Origin: G963666535 sp963666535
Lineage (GTDB): Bacteria; Bacillota; Clostridia; Oscillospirales; Oscillospiraceae
NCBI GenBank assembly: GCA_963666535.1
Contig: OY762913.1
Coordinates: 3,100,001-3,164,000 of the forward strand
Direction of reading: 5' to 3'
DNA: 64,000 bases
The position numbers and the translations under genes were made by a program. Shown here one piece after another: positions 33,419-41,484 of this stretch (positions within the stretch are counted from its first letter, which is position 1; each line of letters opens with the position of its first letter). The notes below the pieces were generated by a model. The model did not search any database. It was given only the letters and a program-made list of their open reading frames with translations, and was not told the origin of the DNA.

Positions 33419-34366
33419 TTAAATCAAAAATGCGACGTCAGGCTGCGTGCCTGCGGTCATCTTTTCACAATAGGTCAGCTGGGTGTGCAGCGGATACCGC
33501 TCTCCCGCCCGCTTCTCCCAGGTCTTTTTCAGCTGCTTCAGCTCTCGCTCCTCCAATTTTTCCGTGATCCCCTGCAGCACGCCGCACGCCAGTTCCGGTT
33601 CCACAATGGCGCCCAGCCGCGCCACCTCGTCCTGCAGACTTTTGAGATAGCTGCGTCCCAACGCCGCCTCCCGTTCCAGCTTGTCCAAAGCCGCCAAACT
33701 CTCCGGTTCCTCTTCCAGTCTCTTTCTCAAATCCATGCCCTTCTTTTCCTCCATTCGTTTACGCTTCATAACACCTGCCTGTTTCTGGGCCGGTACCGCC
33801 ACAAAGGACCATTCGTAGGCGTCCGTGGCATCTTCCAGCTGTGTGAAGCACAGCTTTCCGCCATATTGCTTCCCCTTCACATGACTGCACTTGATTCTGT
33901 CGTTCCTGTCCTCGCCGCAAATCGAACATACCGCCCGCGCCACCGAGCACCCCACGCTGACCTCTTTTTTGATGCCTGCCTCAATTTCGGTGATCAGGTC
34001 GCGGTTGCCCTCTGTGCGCACCATATAGGCGTAGCCCTTCACATAGCAATATCCGTCTCCCGCTCCCGTCTCCGTCCTCTCCTCGCGGATCAATTCCGTG
34101 CGATAAATGCGCGCCGCCTGTCCCATTGCGCTCCACTGGTGGTCGAAGATACCGCTCTTCCCCACAAAAAGCTCCGCCAGCTGTCCCAGCGTCTGTGGGG
34201 AAAACCGTTCGCCGTCCCGGTCAATTTCGTTGTCGCAAAGCTTGACAGAAAAGGGATACACTTCCTCTGCCGTCAATGTTTTCTGCGCCAGACTGTTGAT
34301 CAGGTCCAACTCGGTTTCGTTCAAGGGAGCCGCCGCTCCCACCCCCGTCTGCTTGACTACTTTCAT
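33419..34366 (-). CDS. XkdF-like prohead protease with scaffold-like C-terminus
   Basis: The 315-residue protein has a protease-like N-terminal half with the histidine in SGIFDHQWSAMGQ and serine in KKEVSVGCSVARAV, the HK97 S78-type arrangement. A CSIC...KCSH cluster (about residues 150-166) looks like a small zinc-binding insert. The C-terminal third is a charged coiled coil (EEKKGMDLRKRLEEEPESLA onward) that can serve as scaffold. It lies between portal and capsid genes as expected. Confidence 0.75.
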   Translation of the reverse strand: MKVVKQTGVGAAAPLNETELDLINSLAQKTLTAEEVYPFSVKLCDNEIDRDGERFSPQTLGQLAELFVGKSGIFDHQWSAMGQAARIYRTELIREERTETGAGDGYCYVKGYAYMVRTEGNRDLITEIEAGIKKEVSVGCSVARAVCSICGEDRNDRIKCSHVKGKQYGGKLCFTQLEDATDAYEWSFVAVPAQKQAGVMKRKRMEEKKGMDLRKRLEEEPESLAALDKLEREAALGRSYLKSLQDEVARLGAIVEPELACGVLQGITEKLEERELKQLKKTWEKRAGERYPLHTQLTYCEKMTAGTQPDVAFLI

Positions 34367-34419
34367 GCTCTGTTCTCTCCTCTCGGCCGTGTCACCCGCG
34401 CTTTTGTTCTGCCAAAAGT

Positions 34420-35586
34420 TCAGGCCATGCCGCCTTTCTTCCCGTTTTCTATCTGCAGGGCTCTTGCCTGCTCCCGGTAAAGTGCCGCCTTGGCTTCCTC
34501 CACCTGGTCCTGTAAATTAATTTCATCCCATTCCACCGTAACGCCGCCGCAGTAGCCGTTCAGGCGCAGCCACATTTCGCAGATCCGCTCCACCGCAGGT
34601 TCCAAGCTGCGTCGAATGGCCTCCAGTTCACTGGTCATCATGTCGGCCTGCTGCGAGCTCATCCGCTCGGTGCTGGACCAGGATAGACCCAGCATAAAGG
34701 GTGGAATCCCCGTGCGGGCAATCAGCTGTTCCAGAATCTGCCGCACCGGCACCTCGCTGTCCAAAATCTGATTGTCCGCGCCAATCACCTTGATTTCCAC
34801 GTCTCCCACCGCCACGAAATCCCGCACATTGCCGCTCTTCCCCGCCTGCATCGCCGCGGACCATTCCTTGGCGAGCTGCTGGCAGTGCTCCTTGGCAAAG
34901 CCCCGGTCCGCCGTGTCTCTGTCCGGCTTGTATACCACCGCGAAGCGCACATTGCCCATGCGCTCCCAGTTCATCCCCACCGCCTGATAGATTTTCAGCA
35001 GCACCTCCGCCAAAAACGGCATAGACCGCAGCATGGACACGCCGTAAGGACTGTCCGTCTCAGGCTGAAACGGGGTAAACAGCAGCAGTTCCTGATAGGG
35101 CAGTTCTGCCAGCTCCCCATTTTCCCGCCGATTACAAATCGTAAATTCCAGTGGAGAATCTCCTTCTCGTATTTCCACATCAGCGGCATTTCCACACAGC
35201 ACCGCGGCAATCCCCTTGCCGCGCCGCTCAGGCACGATCTCGCCCACGCCCCGCCCGCAGGTCAGCATGGAATCCAAATAGCAATCCAGAAAAGATTGGA
35301 TGCCGCGTTGTCCTCTGCCCGTATTGACCGTACGGAGAAATCGTTCCATTTCCCCCTGTGCGCGCCGGTCGTCGCACGCAACGGTCACCCCCCCACACAG
35401 GCGGACGATTTTCAGCATCGCGGCGTCCACAATGGGTACCGCTTCTCGAATGGCGCGGTACAGCAGGATTTCTCCGGTTCGCAGGGGCACATAACCATCC
35501 AGCACCCCAAAGGGATGCCTTCCCCCGTTCCGCAGCTGCACCGCAGCCGCCGCGCTCTCCTCTCGCTTTTTCTTAAACAGTTCCAT
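34420..35586 (-). CDS. Phage portal protein (XkdE-like)
   Basis: The 388-residue product starts MRRGF-less at the ATG at 35586 (MELFKKKREES) behind GGATGAGGAGAGG. It has EILLYRAIREAVPIVDAAML, the conserved FTPFQPETDSPYGVSMLRSM and NWERMGNVRFAVVYKP. The ARTGIPPFMLGLSWSSTERM segment is typical of XkdE/DUF1073-type portals. The portal forms the dodecameric DNA gate. It is separated from the terminase gene by a tandem repeat array of about 1 kb, where PBSX-like modules have almost no gap. Confidence 0.82.
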   Translation of the reverse strand: MELFKKKREESAAAAVQLRNGGRHPFGVLDGYVPLRTGEILLYRAIREAVPIVDAAMLKIVRLCGGVTVACDDRRAQGEMERFLRTVNTGRGQRGIQSFLDCYLDSMLTCGRGVGEIVPERRGKGIAAVLCGNAADVEIREGDSPLEFTICNRRENGELAELPYQELLLFTPFQPETDSPYGVSMLRSMPFLAEVLLKIYQAVGMNWERMGNVRFAVVYKPDRDTADRGFAKEHCQQLAKEWSAAMQAGKSGNVRDFVAVGDVEIKVIGADNQILDSEVPVRQILEQLIARTGIPPFMLGLSWSSTERMSSQQADMMTSELEAIRRSLEPAVERICEMWLRLNGYCGGVTVEWDEINLQDQVEEAKAALYREQARALQIENGKKGGMA

Positions 35587-35682
35587 AAAACCTCTCCTCA
35601 TCCTTCCGGGCGCCACTCCGCCCGTACTTGCCCCGCCTTTCCCGCCTGTTCCCATTCATTGTCCGCGGCCAAGCCGGCGTTT

Positions 35683-36752
35683 ACATCCGCGCCCGCTCCA
35701 CGTAACCCAGTTCCAGGCGGCTTTCCCTCTCTTCCGCCACCGTCGCAGCAAAGCACCGTATTTCGTCCATGGCATGTACCCCACGCGGCTTTCGCCGCGC
35801 GGGGCTCCCTTTCTTTTATTTGCGGACGGCAGGTCCAAGCCCCGCCGTCCTTCCCGCCTTCTCAGCGCGCACCCGCTTTGCGGGTGACCACGACCACGCC
35901 GTCTCATCCGCCACTTTGCCCCTCTCACATCCGCGCCCGCTCCACGTAACCCAGTTCCAGGCGGCTTTCCCTCTCTTCCGCCACCGTCGCAGCAAAGTAC
36001 CGTATTTCGTCCATGGCATGTACCCCACGCGGCTTTCGCCGCGCGGGGACCCCTTTCTTTTATTTGCGGACGGCAGGTCCAAGCCCCGCCGTCCTTCGCG
36101 CCTTCTCAGCGCGCACCCGCTTTGCGGGTGTCCACGACCATGCCGTCTCATCCGCCACTTTGCCTCTCTTACATCCGCGCCCGCTCCACATACCCAAGTT
36201 CCAGGCAGTTTCCCTTCTCCTCCGCCACCGTTGCGGCAAAGTACCGTATTTCGTCCATGGCATGTACCCCACGCGGCTTTCGCCGCGCGGGGACCCCTTT
36301 CTTTTATTTGCGGACGGCAGGTCCAAGCCCCGCCGTCCTTCGCGCCTTCTCAGCGCGCACCCGCTTTGCGGGTGTCCACGACCATGCCGTCTCATCCGCC
36401 ACTTTGCCTCTCTTACATCCGCGCCCGCTCCACATACCCAAGTTCCAGGCAGTTTCCCTTCTCCTCCGCCACCGTTGCGGCAAAGTACCGTATTTCGTCC
36501 ATGGCATGTACCCCACGCGGCTTTCGCCGCGCGGGGACCCCTTTCTTTTATTTGCGGACGGCAGGTCCAAGCCCCGCCGTCCTTCGCGCCTTCTCAGCGC
36601 GCACCCGCTTTGCGGGTGTCCACGACCATGCCGTCTCATCCGCCACTTTGCCTCTCTTACATCCGCGCCCGCTCCACATACCCAAGTTCCAGGCAGTTTC
36701 CCTTCTCCTCCGCCACCGTTGCGGCAAAGTACCGTATTTCGTCCATGGCATG
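35683..36752 (-). repeat. Tandem array of terminase-tail plus hairpin units (244-bp period, four extra copies)
   Basis: The segment ACATCCGCGCCCGCTCCAC starts at 35683, 35927, 36171, 36415 and 36659: exact 244-base steps. On the minus strand each unit starts at CATGCCATGGACG, repeats the last 29 codons of the terminase from MDEIRYFAATVAEE to ERARM and a stop, then has a spacer with hairpins (CACCCGC-AAA-GCGGGTG; GGACGGC...GCCGTCC; CCCCGCGCGGC-GAAA-GCCGCGTGGGG). The two units farthest from the gene differ from the nearer two (ERESRLELG versus EKGNCLELG, plus silent changes). This suggests an older and a newer amplification. Confidence 0.93.
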
Positions 36753-37901
36753 GTCGTGTTCCTTTTTCACTCTATCCTGCCCTTGAGCGCTGCTGTCCCA
36801 ACAATATAATGAAAATTCCCGTATCGCATCCTGGCACGTTTCACAGATGATCAGCCGCCTCTGCTTTAACAGCCGGGCGGTCAGCCGTATGCCGGACAGT
36901 ACGTCGTTGTCCGCCTTCACCACCCGCCAGCTCGCTCTCCGCAGCACTTCAATAAAACTGGCAGCCGAAGGATCTACCACCACAAGATCGACCTTCCGCT
37001 TTCCCGCCAGTTCCTCCAGCCTTTCTGCATATTCCCCATCCGTCATCTGCCGCTTTTCCCGCCGGGAGTCGAAATAGAATTCCTTTACCCGGTACCACGC
37101 GCCATCCCGCAGGCCCCACAGTCCGAAGGAAGCTGGATTCACGGTTCCATAATCGCAGGAGATGCACCACCGCTGCATGTCCCCCTTTGGCTCGGCGTCT
37201 ATGTAGCTCCCATCAAAGAAGTCGTAGACCCGCCCTTCCGCGGCAACCCACTCCCCCAGTACGAATCGCCGGTAAAAGGTCCCTTGAAACGCCCGTCTGT
37301 ACCGCTCCCGCACTTGCTCGGAAAGCCCCGGGTTATCCTCCATGGTCATGTGAAGATACAGTGCGCGGCGCTCCCCTGCCTTTTGGATCCACTCCTTGTA
37401 GAACCAGTGCTCCGGCCCTTCGGGATTGCAGGAAAACCACAGCTTCGCTCCCGGCTCCGAGCATCGGGCGCAGGCCTGCTCTACAAAGGACCGGGGCATC
37501 AGCACCACCTCGTCCAACAGCACACCGGCCAGCGTGATCCCCTGGATCAGCGCGGCGCTTCCCTCGTCCCTGCCGCCAAAGAGATAAAACGTATTTTTTC
37601 TTCCGTCCAGCCCCACAGTCAGCTGATTGCGGGATAGGGTCTCCTCACAGGACATTCCCATTTCTCTCAGCACCGGCAGCACCTCTGCGCACAAATTGCG
37701 CCGAACCGCTGAAACGGTCTTCCCGCACAGCGCGAACTGTTTCCCATCAAATCGCGCCGTCGCCCAAAAGAAGAACGATAGTCCCATGCACAGCGTTTTG
37801 CCGCTTCGCACGGCGCCGTCGCAAATGATGGCATCCTCCTGCCCCGTTCTCCACCAGCGCAGAATCTGTCTCTGCTTTTTCGAAAAGCATGCAAGCTTCA
37901 T
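36657..37901 (-). CDS. Terminase large subunit (XtmB-like)
   Basis: The 414-residue packaging motor has the ATPase P-loop GAVRSGKT (residues 29-36), Walker B VLLDE (D130-E131) and motif III WFSCNPEGPEHWFY. A C-terminal nuclease follows with acidic ligands in SCDYGTVNPASFG, LVVVDPSAASF and HDHAMDEIRYF. It looks complete. Its last codons are the ones repeated four times in the downstream array. The first codons overlap the small subunit gene by four bases. Confidence 0.92.
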   Translation of the reverse strand: MKLACFSKKQRQILRWWRTGQEDAIICDGAVRSGKTLCMGLSFFFWATARFDGKQFALCGKTVSAVRRNLCAEVLPVLREMGMSCEETLSRNQLTVGLDGRKNTFYLFGGRDEGSAALIQGITLAGVLLDEVVLMPRSFVEQACARCSEPGAKLWFSCNPEGPEHWFYKEWIQKAGERRALYLHMTMEDNPGLSEQVRERYRRAFQGTFYRRFVLGEWVAAEGRVYDFFDGSYIDAEPKGDMQRWCISCDYGTVNPASFGLWGLRDGAWYRVKEFYFDSRREKRQMTDGEYAERLEELAGKRKVDLVVVDPSAASFIEVLRRASWRVVKADNDVLSGIRLTARLLKQRRLIICETCQDAIREFSLYCWDSSAQGQDRVKKEHDHAMDEIRYFAATVAEEKGNCLELGYVERARM

Positions 37902-38209
37902 GCTTCCCCCTGTTCCCCTTCCAGCGCCCGGAAAAATTCCTGTGCCGCTTCCCTGTCGTCACCCTGCTTTTCCATGGAGGCCATTTTCTCCAGCGCCGCC
38001 ATTCGGTCCACCAGCTTGATTTCCACGGTGCCATTCCGGTTTCGCTTGAATTCGGACAGGGCCGACAGATCCAGTTTGTCAATCTTGTCCAGTTCTTCCT
38101 CTGTCAGATAGGTCAGCTTTACCACGTCATTCACCCGTCCATTGGCTATTTTCTTCATCTGCCGCAGGATCGTTGCCCGTCGTTTTTCTTTTCCCGCTTC
38201 TTTTGCCAT
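37898..38209 (-). CDS. Terminase small subunit (XtmA-like)
   Basis: The 103-residue basic/helical protein starts MAKEAGKEKRRATILRQMKK behind GAGGTGATGGG. Its size is at the lower end for small terminases and the usual helix-turn-helix is not obvious. The call rests on its position just before the large subunit, overlapping it by four bases. It is the first phage gene; nothing phage-like lies upstream of it. Confidence 0.6.
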   Translation of the reverse strand: MAKEAGKEKRRATILRQMKKIANGRVNDVVKLTYLTEEELDKIDKLDLSALSEFKRNRNGTVEIKLVDRMAALEKMASMEKQGDDREAAQEFFRALEGEQGEA

Positions 38210-38316
38210 CCCATCACCTCTACGATCAACGTGAAAATACCCCCCGAAGTTGCATTGGTCTGTCCACCAATGGAATTTTTTCTGTTCTTGTTCTCCTCTG
38301 GCTATGCATGCGGGAC

Positions 38317-38345
38317 TTGCCCCAGCTTCATCAACGTGATATACT
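38317..38345 (+). promoter_or_regulatory. Possible promoter of the Nudix gene
   Basis: TTGCCC at 38317 and TATACT at 38340 are 17 bases apart, about 30 bases before the ATG. The 38210-38375 gap also holds two direct copies of ATCAACGTGA, 106 bases apart, of unknown meaning. Confidence 0.5.
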
Positions 38346-38375
38346 GCTAATAATGTGTAAAGTGAGGTTATTGCT

Positions 38376-38912
38376 ATGGATTTAACTGAAATCCCTCTGC
38401 AAAGCGATGTTAAATATCAAGGCTGCATCCTCACCGTAACGGAGGATCGGGTCTCCCTTCCCAACGGCAGTATCTCCACCCGCGAGGTCGTCCGTCATCC
38501 CGACGGCGTGGCTATTCTCCCCCTGGCATCGGATGGAAGTGCCATTTTGGTCCGCCAATACCGGTATCCCTGTGCGCAAACACTGCTGGAGGTTCCCGCT
38601 GGCAAACTGGATCCGGGAGAAGACCACCACGCTGCAGCCCTGCGCGAACTGATGGAGGAAACCGGGGCCACGCCCGACAGCCTTACCTATCTGGGCAGCG
38701 CATACAGCTCTCCCGGTTTCTGCGATGAAATGCTCCATCTTTATCTAGCGCAGGAGCTTCATTTTGGCCCTTGCCATCCGGATGAGGACGAATTTTTAGA
38801 ACCCGTCCGCGTCCCTTTTTCCACGCTGGTCTCCCGCGTCATGAACGGCGAGATTCTGGATCTGAAAACCGTAGCCGTGGTGTTAAAGGCCCGCGCGTTT
38901 TTGGACCTGTAA
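38376..38912 (+). CDS. Nudix hydrolase, ADP-ribose pyrophosphatase type
   Basis: The 178-residue protein has a complete Nudix box (residues 76-98: GKLDPGE, then RELMEETG) with the magnesium-binding glutamates, preceded by VRQYRYPCAQTLLEVPAG, the pattern of ADP-sugar pyrophosphatases of the NudF group. It would hydrolyse ADP-ribose to AMP and ribose-5-phosphate. It sits 51 bases before walR on the same strand and may be co-transcribed with it. Confidence 0.9.
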   Translation: MDLTEIPLQSDVKYQGCILTVTEDRVSLPNGSISTREVVRHPDGVAILPLASDGSAILVRQYRYPCAQTLLEVPAGKLDPGEDHHAAALRELMEETGATPDSLTYLGSAYSSPGFCDEMLHLYLAQELHFGPCHPDEDEFLEPVRVPFSTLVSRVMNGEILDLKTVAVVLKARAFLDL

Positions 38913-38963
38913 CTGGAACCAGCCCATTCTGCCTGCCCGGCCATCTGAAAAGGAGCGAGTCAT

Positions 38964-39674
38964 TTGAGCAAAAAAGTTCTGATTGTGGAAGACGAAAAGA
39001 ATATTGTTGATATCCTTAGCTTCAACCTCATCCGGGAGGGCTATGAAACGCTGGAGGCGTACGACGGCCAAACCGGTCTGCAGTTGGCCATTGCCGAACA
39101 GCCTGATCTCATTCTGCTGGATCTGATGCTCCCGAAGATGAATGGCTTTGACGTGTGCAGGGCCCTCCGCGAAAAGGGCCAGTCCACCCCCCTGCTCATG
39201 CTGACCGCCCGGGAAGATGAATCCGATAAAGTCTTGGGACTTGAGCTGGGCGCGGACGATTACATTACCAAGCCCTTCTCGATGCGTGAGCTGCTGGCCC
39301 GGGTCAAAGCAAATATCCGGCGCACGCAGCTGCCCGCCACATCCCCCGATCCTTCCGACAGACTAAGTTTGCTGGATTTCGGTCGTGTGATCATCGATGT
39401 TGAGCGTTTCTCCGTCTCCAAGGATGGCACGCTTTTGGATCTCACCCAGCGGGAATACGATCTCCTCACCTTCCTGGCTTCCCAGCCCGGCAAGGTCTTT
39501 TCCCGTGAGGCGCTTATGGAACACGTCTGGAACTACGACGGCTATGTAGGCGATGTTCGGGCCGTAGATGTCGCGGTGCGTCGTTTAAGAGAAAAGCTGG
39601 AAACCGATCCTGCGTCGCCAGAGTTCATCCTTACCCGGCGCGGTCTGGGCTATTGCTTCGCCCAGCAGGACTGA
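38964..39674 (+). CDS. walR: Response regulator WalR (YycF)
   Basis: WalR controls wall hydrolase genes in low-GC Gram-positives. The 236-residue OmpR-type protein has a receiver with EDEKN, phosphorylated D in LILLDLMLPKMNG and DDYITKPFSMREL, and a winged helix with LTQREYDLLTFLASQPGKVF and VDVAVRRLREKLE. It starts at a TTG behind AAAGGAGCGAG. The following kinase, yycH and yycI identify it as the Wal system. Confidence 0.9.
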   Translation: MSKKVLIVEDEKNIVDILSFNLIREGYETLEAYDGQTGLQLAIAEQPDLILLDLMLPKMNGFDVCRALREKGQSTPLLMLTAREDESDKVLGLELGADDYITKPFSMRELLARVKANIRRTQLPATSPDPSDRLSLLDFGRVIIDVERFSVSKDGTLLDLTQREYDLLTFLASQPGKVFSREALMEHVWNYDGYVGDVRAVDVAVRRLREKLETDPASPEFILTRRGLGYCFAQQD

Positions 39675-39708
39675 TTCTGATCATTTTCCGGAAAGGAGAC
39701 TCACCCAT

Positions 39709-41484
39709 ATGTTCCGAAGCCTGCACATGAAGCTCGTCCTTATCATGGTTCTTCTCATCGTCTCGCTGATGACCGTGGTAGGCGCCTTTCTGATCAATTC
39801 CGTGGTGGCTTTCTATCTGGATGAATTTTATACGCAAATGAATTCCGTTTTCCATGAAGACACCGCCCTAATCGACGATCTTCAAACCGAGACCCCGGGA
39901 GAAGAGAACGGCGCCGAAATGATCAAGTCCGTACTGGACGCCTACGTGGGTGCGCTGGGCGTCGACAGCCGCCACCGCAATTACTATATCCTGGACGCCG
40001 CTACCGGGACCTACCTCGCCGGGACCGATGACAAAGGCGGCCACTCCCTGACCATTACGCCCAATTTATCCACGGCCGTGAACGACTTCAAGACTAGCTC
40101 CGCCAGTGACGTTGCCGCCTCTTATATGGATGTCGCTATCCCCATCCTCCGGGGTGACAAAGGCTATATTATCTACATTAAGGATGACCGCGAAACCATT
40201 CGCGATCTCAATTCTCATCTGTTTGTTTTGATTGTGGAGGCCCTTGGCTTCGGCCTTTCCATCTCGGTCCTCCTGTCCTTCCTTCTGTCAAAAACCATGA
40301 TCACACCCATCGAGCAGCTGACAGAAGGTGCCGAACGGGTTGCCGCCGGCGACTTCTCCAGTAAAATTCAAGTTAGCTCCCGGGATGAAATCGGCGTTCT
40401 GACCAATACTTTTAATAACATGGCCCATCAGCTGCAGGATACCATCCAGCAGGTGGAAAATGAACGCAACAAGTTGGATACTCTTTTCCTTCACATGACA
40501 GACGGTGTTGTGGCCTTTTCCCGTGACGGCTCCGTGATCCATTGCAACCCCGCAGCCGTGGTCATGCTCCACCGCTCCATCGGCGGCCACACCCGGTATA
40601 GCGACCTGTTTGGCGACATTGCGCCGCTCAGCGAGGTTCTTTCCGTCACCCAGCCCGGCTATCTGGAGGCCGAGCGTCAAACCAATAACCGTATTTTAAA
40701 TCTGCTGCTGGCCCCCTTTGATCGAGAAAGCCAGGGCGGCGTCCTTGTGGTGATCCATGATGTAACGGCCTTTCGTAAAAACGAGGACATGCGCCGGGAA
40801 TTTGTGGCCAATGTCTCCCACGAGCTGCGCACGCCGCTCACCAATATCCGCAGCTACGCCGAAACGCTGGCCGACAATGTGGGAGATATGTCTCCCGCCG
40901 CGGAAAAGAACTTTCTCAATGTCATTCTTGGCGAATCCGATCGCATGACCCACATCGTGCAGGATCTGCTTACCCTGTCTCGGTTCGACGCAGGTCAGTC
41001 AGAACTCAATCTTTCTCGTTTCCCGTTCTCCAGTGCCGTCACCGATGTTTATAATGCCGTTCTTTTGGATGCGCAGCACCATAGTCATACGTTAAAACTG
41101 ATTCTCCCCGCCGGTTTGCCCGAAATTGTGGGGGACAAAGCCCGTATTCTTCAGGTTCTAATGAATGTGGTCTCCAATGCCATCAAGTACACGCCGGACG
41201 GCGGTCGCATCGTGATTTCCGCCGGTCAGAAGAACGACCGCGTCTGGATGGAGGTCGATGACAATGGCATCGGCATCCCTCCGGAAGACCGCGACCGCAT
41301 TTTCGAGCGATTCTACCGGGTGGACAAGGCGCGCTCGCGGGAATCCGGCGGCACAGGACTTGGCCTATCCATTGCCAGAGAGATTGTCGAACAGCATGAA
41401 GGCGCGCTCACATTGGTGGATAAGACCGAACCCGGCCTGACCGTCCGCATCGAGTTTAAGTGCGAGGGCCCCTGCCATGAATGA
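39709..41484 (+). CDS. walK: Sensor histidine kinase WalK (YycG)
   Basis: The 591-residue kinase has two membrane helices (about 8-30 and 170-195) around an outer PAS-like domain of about 140 residues, a HAMP linker (about 195-247) and an inner PAS (about 255-350). The acceptor H371 lies in FVANVSHELRTPL. The ATPase part carries NAIKYTPDGG, VDDNGIGIP, FERFYRVDKARS and GGTGLGLSIA. This is the full WalK architecture. Its stop overlaps yycH by eight bases. Confidence 0.93.
   Translation: MFRSLHMKLVLIMVLLIVSLMTVVGAFLINSVVAFYLDEFYTQMNSVFHEDTALIDDLQTETPGEENGAEMIKSVLDAYVGALGVDSRHRNYYILDAATGTYLAGTDDKGGHSLTITPNLSTAVNDFKTSSASDVAASYMDVAIPILRGDKGYIIYIKDDRETIRDLNSHLFVLIVEALGFGLSISVLLSFLLSKTMITPIEQLTEGAERVAAGDFSSKIQVSSRDEIGVLTNTFNNMAHQLQDTIQQVENERNKLDTLFLHMTDGVVAFSRDGSVIHCNPAAVVMLHRSIGGHTRYSDLFGDIAPLSEVLSVTQPGYLEAERQTNNRILNLLLAPFDRESQGGVLVVIHDVTAFRKNEDMRREFVANVSHELRTPLTNIRSYAETLADNVGDMSPAAEKNFLNVILGESDRMTHIVQDLLTLSRFDAGQSELNLSRFPFSSAVTDVYNAVLLDAQHHSHTLKLILPAGLPEIVGDKARILQVLMNVVSNAIKYTPDGGRIVISAGQKNDRVWMEVDDNGIGIPPEDRDRIFERFYRVDKARSRESGGTGLGLSIAREIVEQHEGALTLVDKTEPGLTVRIEFKCEGPCHE

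Larger units (their letters stand above)
24217..38209 (-). mobile_element. PBSX-like contractile phage structural module (incomplete prophage)
   Basis: About 18 minus-strand genes run terminase small, terminase large, portal, protease, decoration, capsid, connectors, tail terminator, sheath, tube, chaperone, LysM baseplate, gpD-like, gpV-like, gp25-like, gpJ-like and YmfQ-like. This is the PBSX xtm-xkd order. Integrase, repressor, replication, holin, endolysin, tail fibre and a full-length tape measure are absent. Most genes overlap by a few bases and look intact, so the module seems maintained rather than decaying. The host genes on both sides (nptA-like; nudix-walRK) are uninterrupted. Confidence 0.88.

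Noticed and set aside
35683..36752. Possible CRISPR array
   Set aside because: Units are 244 bp, contiguous and repeat throughout, without short repeats and unique spacers, and no cas genes are near.
35769..36809. Long plus-strand open frame (346 codons) and several 111-codon minus-strand frames across the 244-bp array
   Set aside because: They exist because the repeat unit is free of stops and rotates frames; they lack ribosome sites and are antisense to, or out of frame with, the real terminase tail copies.
24217..38209. Headless R-type tailocin
   Set aside because: Terminase, portal, prohead protease and capsid genes are all present and intact, so a DNA-packaging head is expected.
38226..38341. 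Two copies of ATCAACGTGA as phage attachment sites
   Set aside because: Both lie on the same side of the phage module, 106 bases apart, so they cannot bound it.
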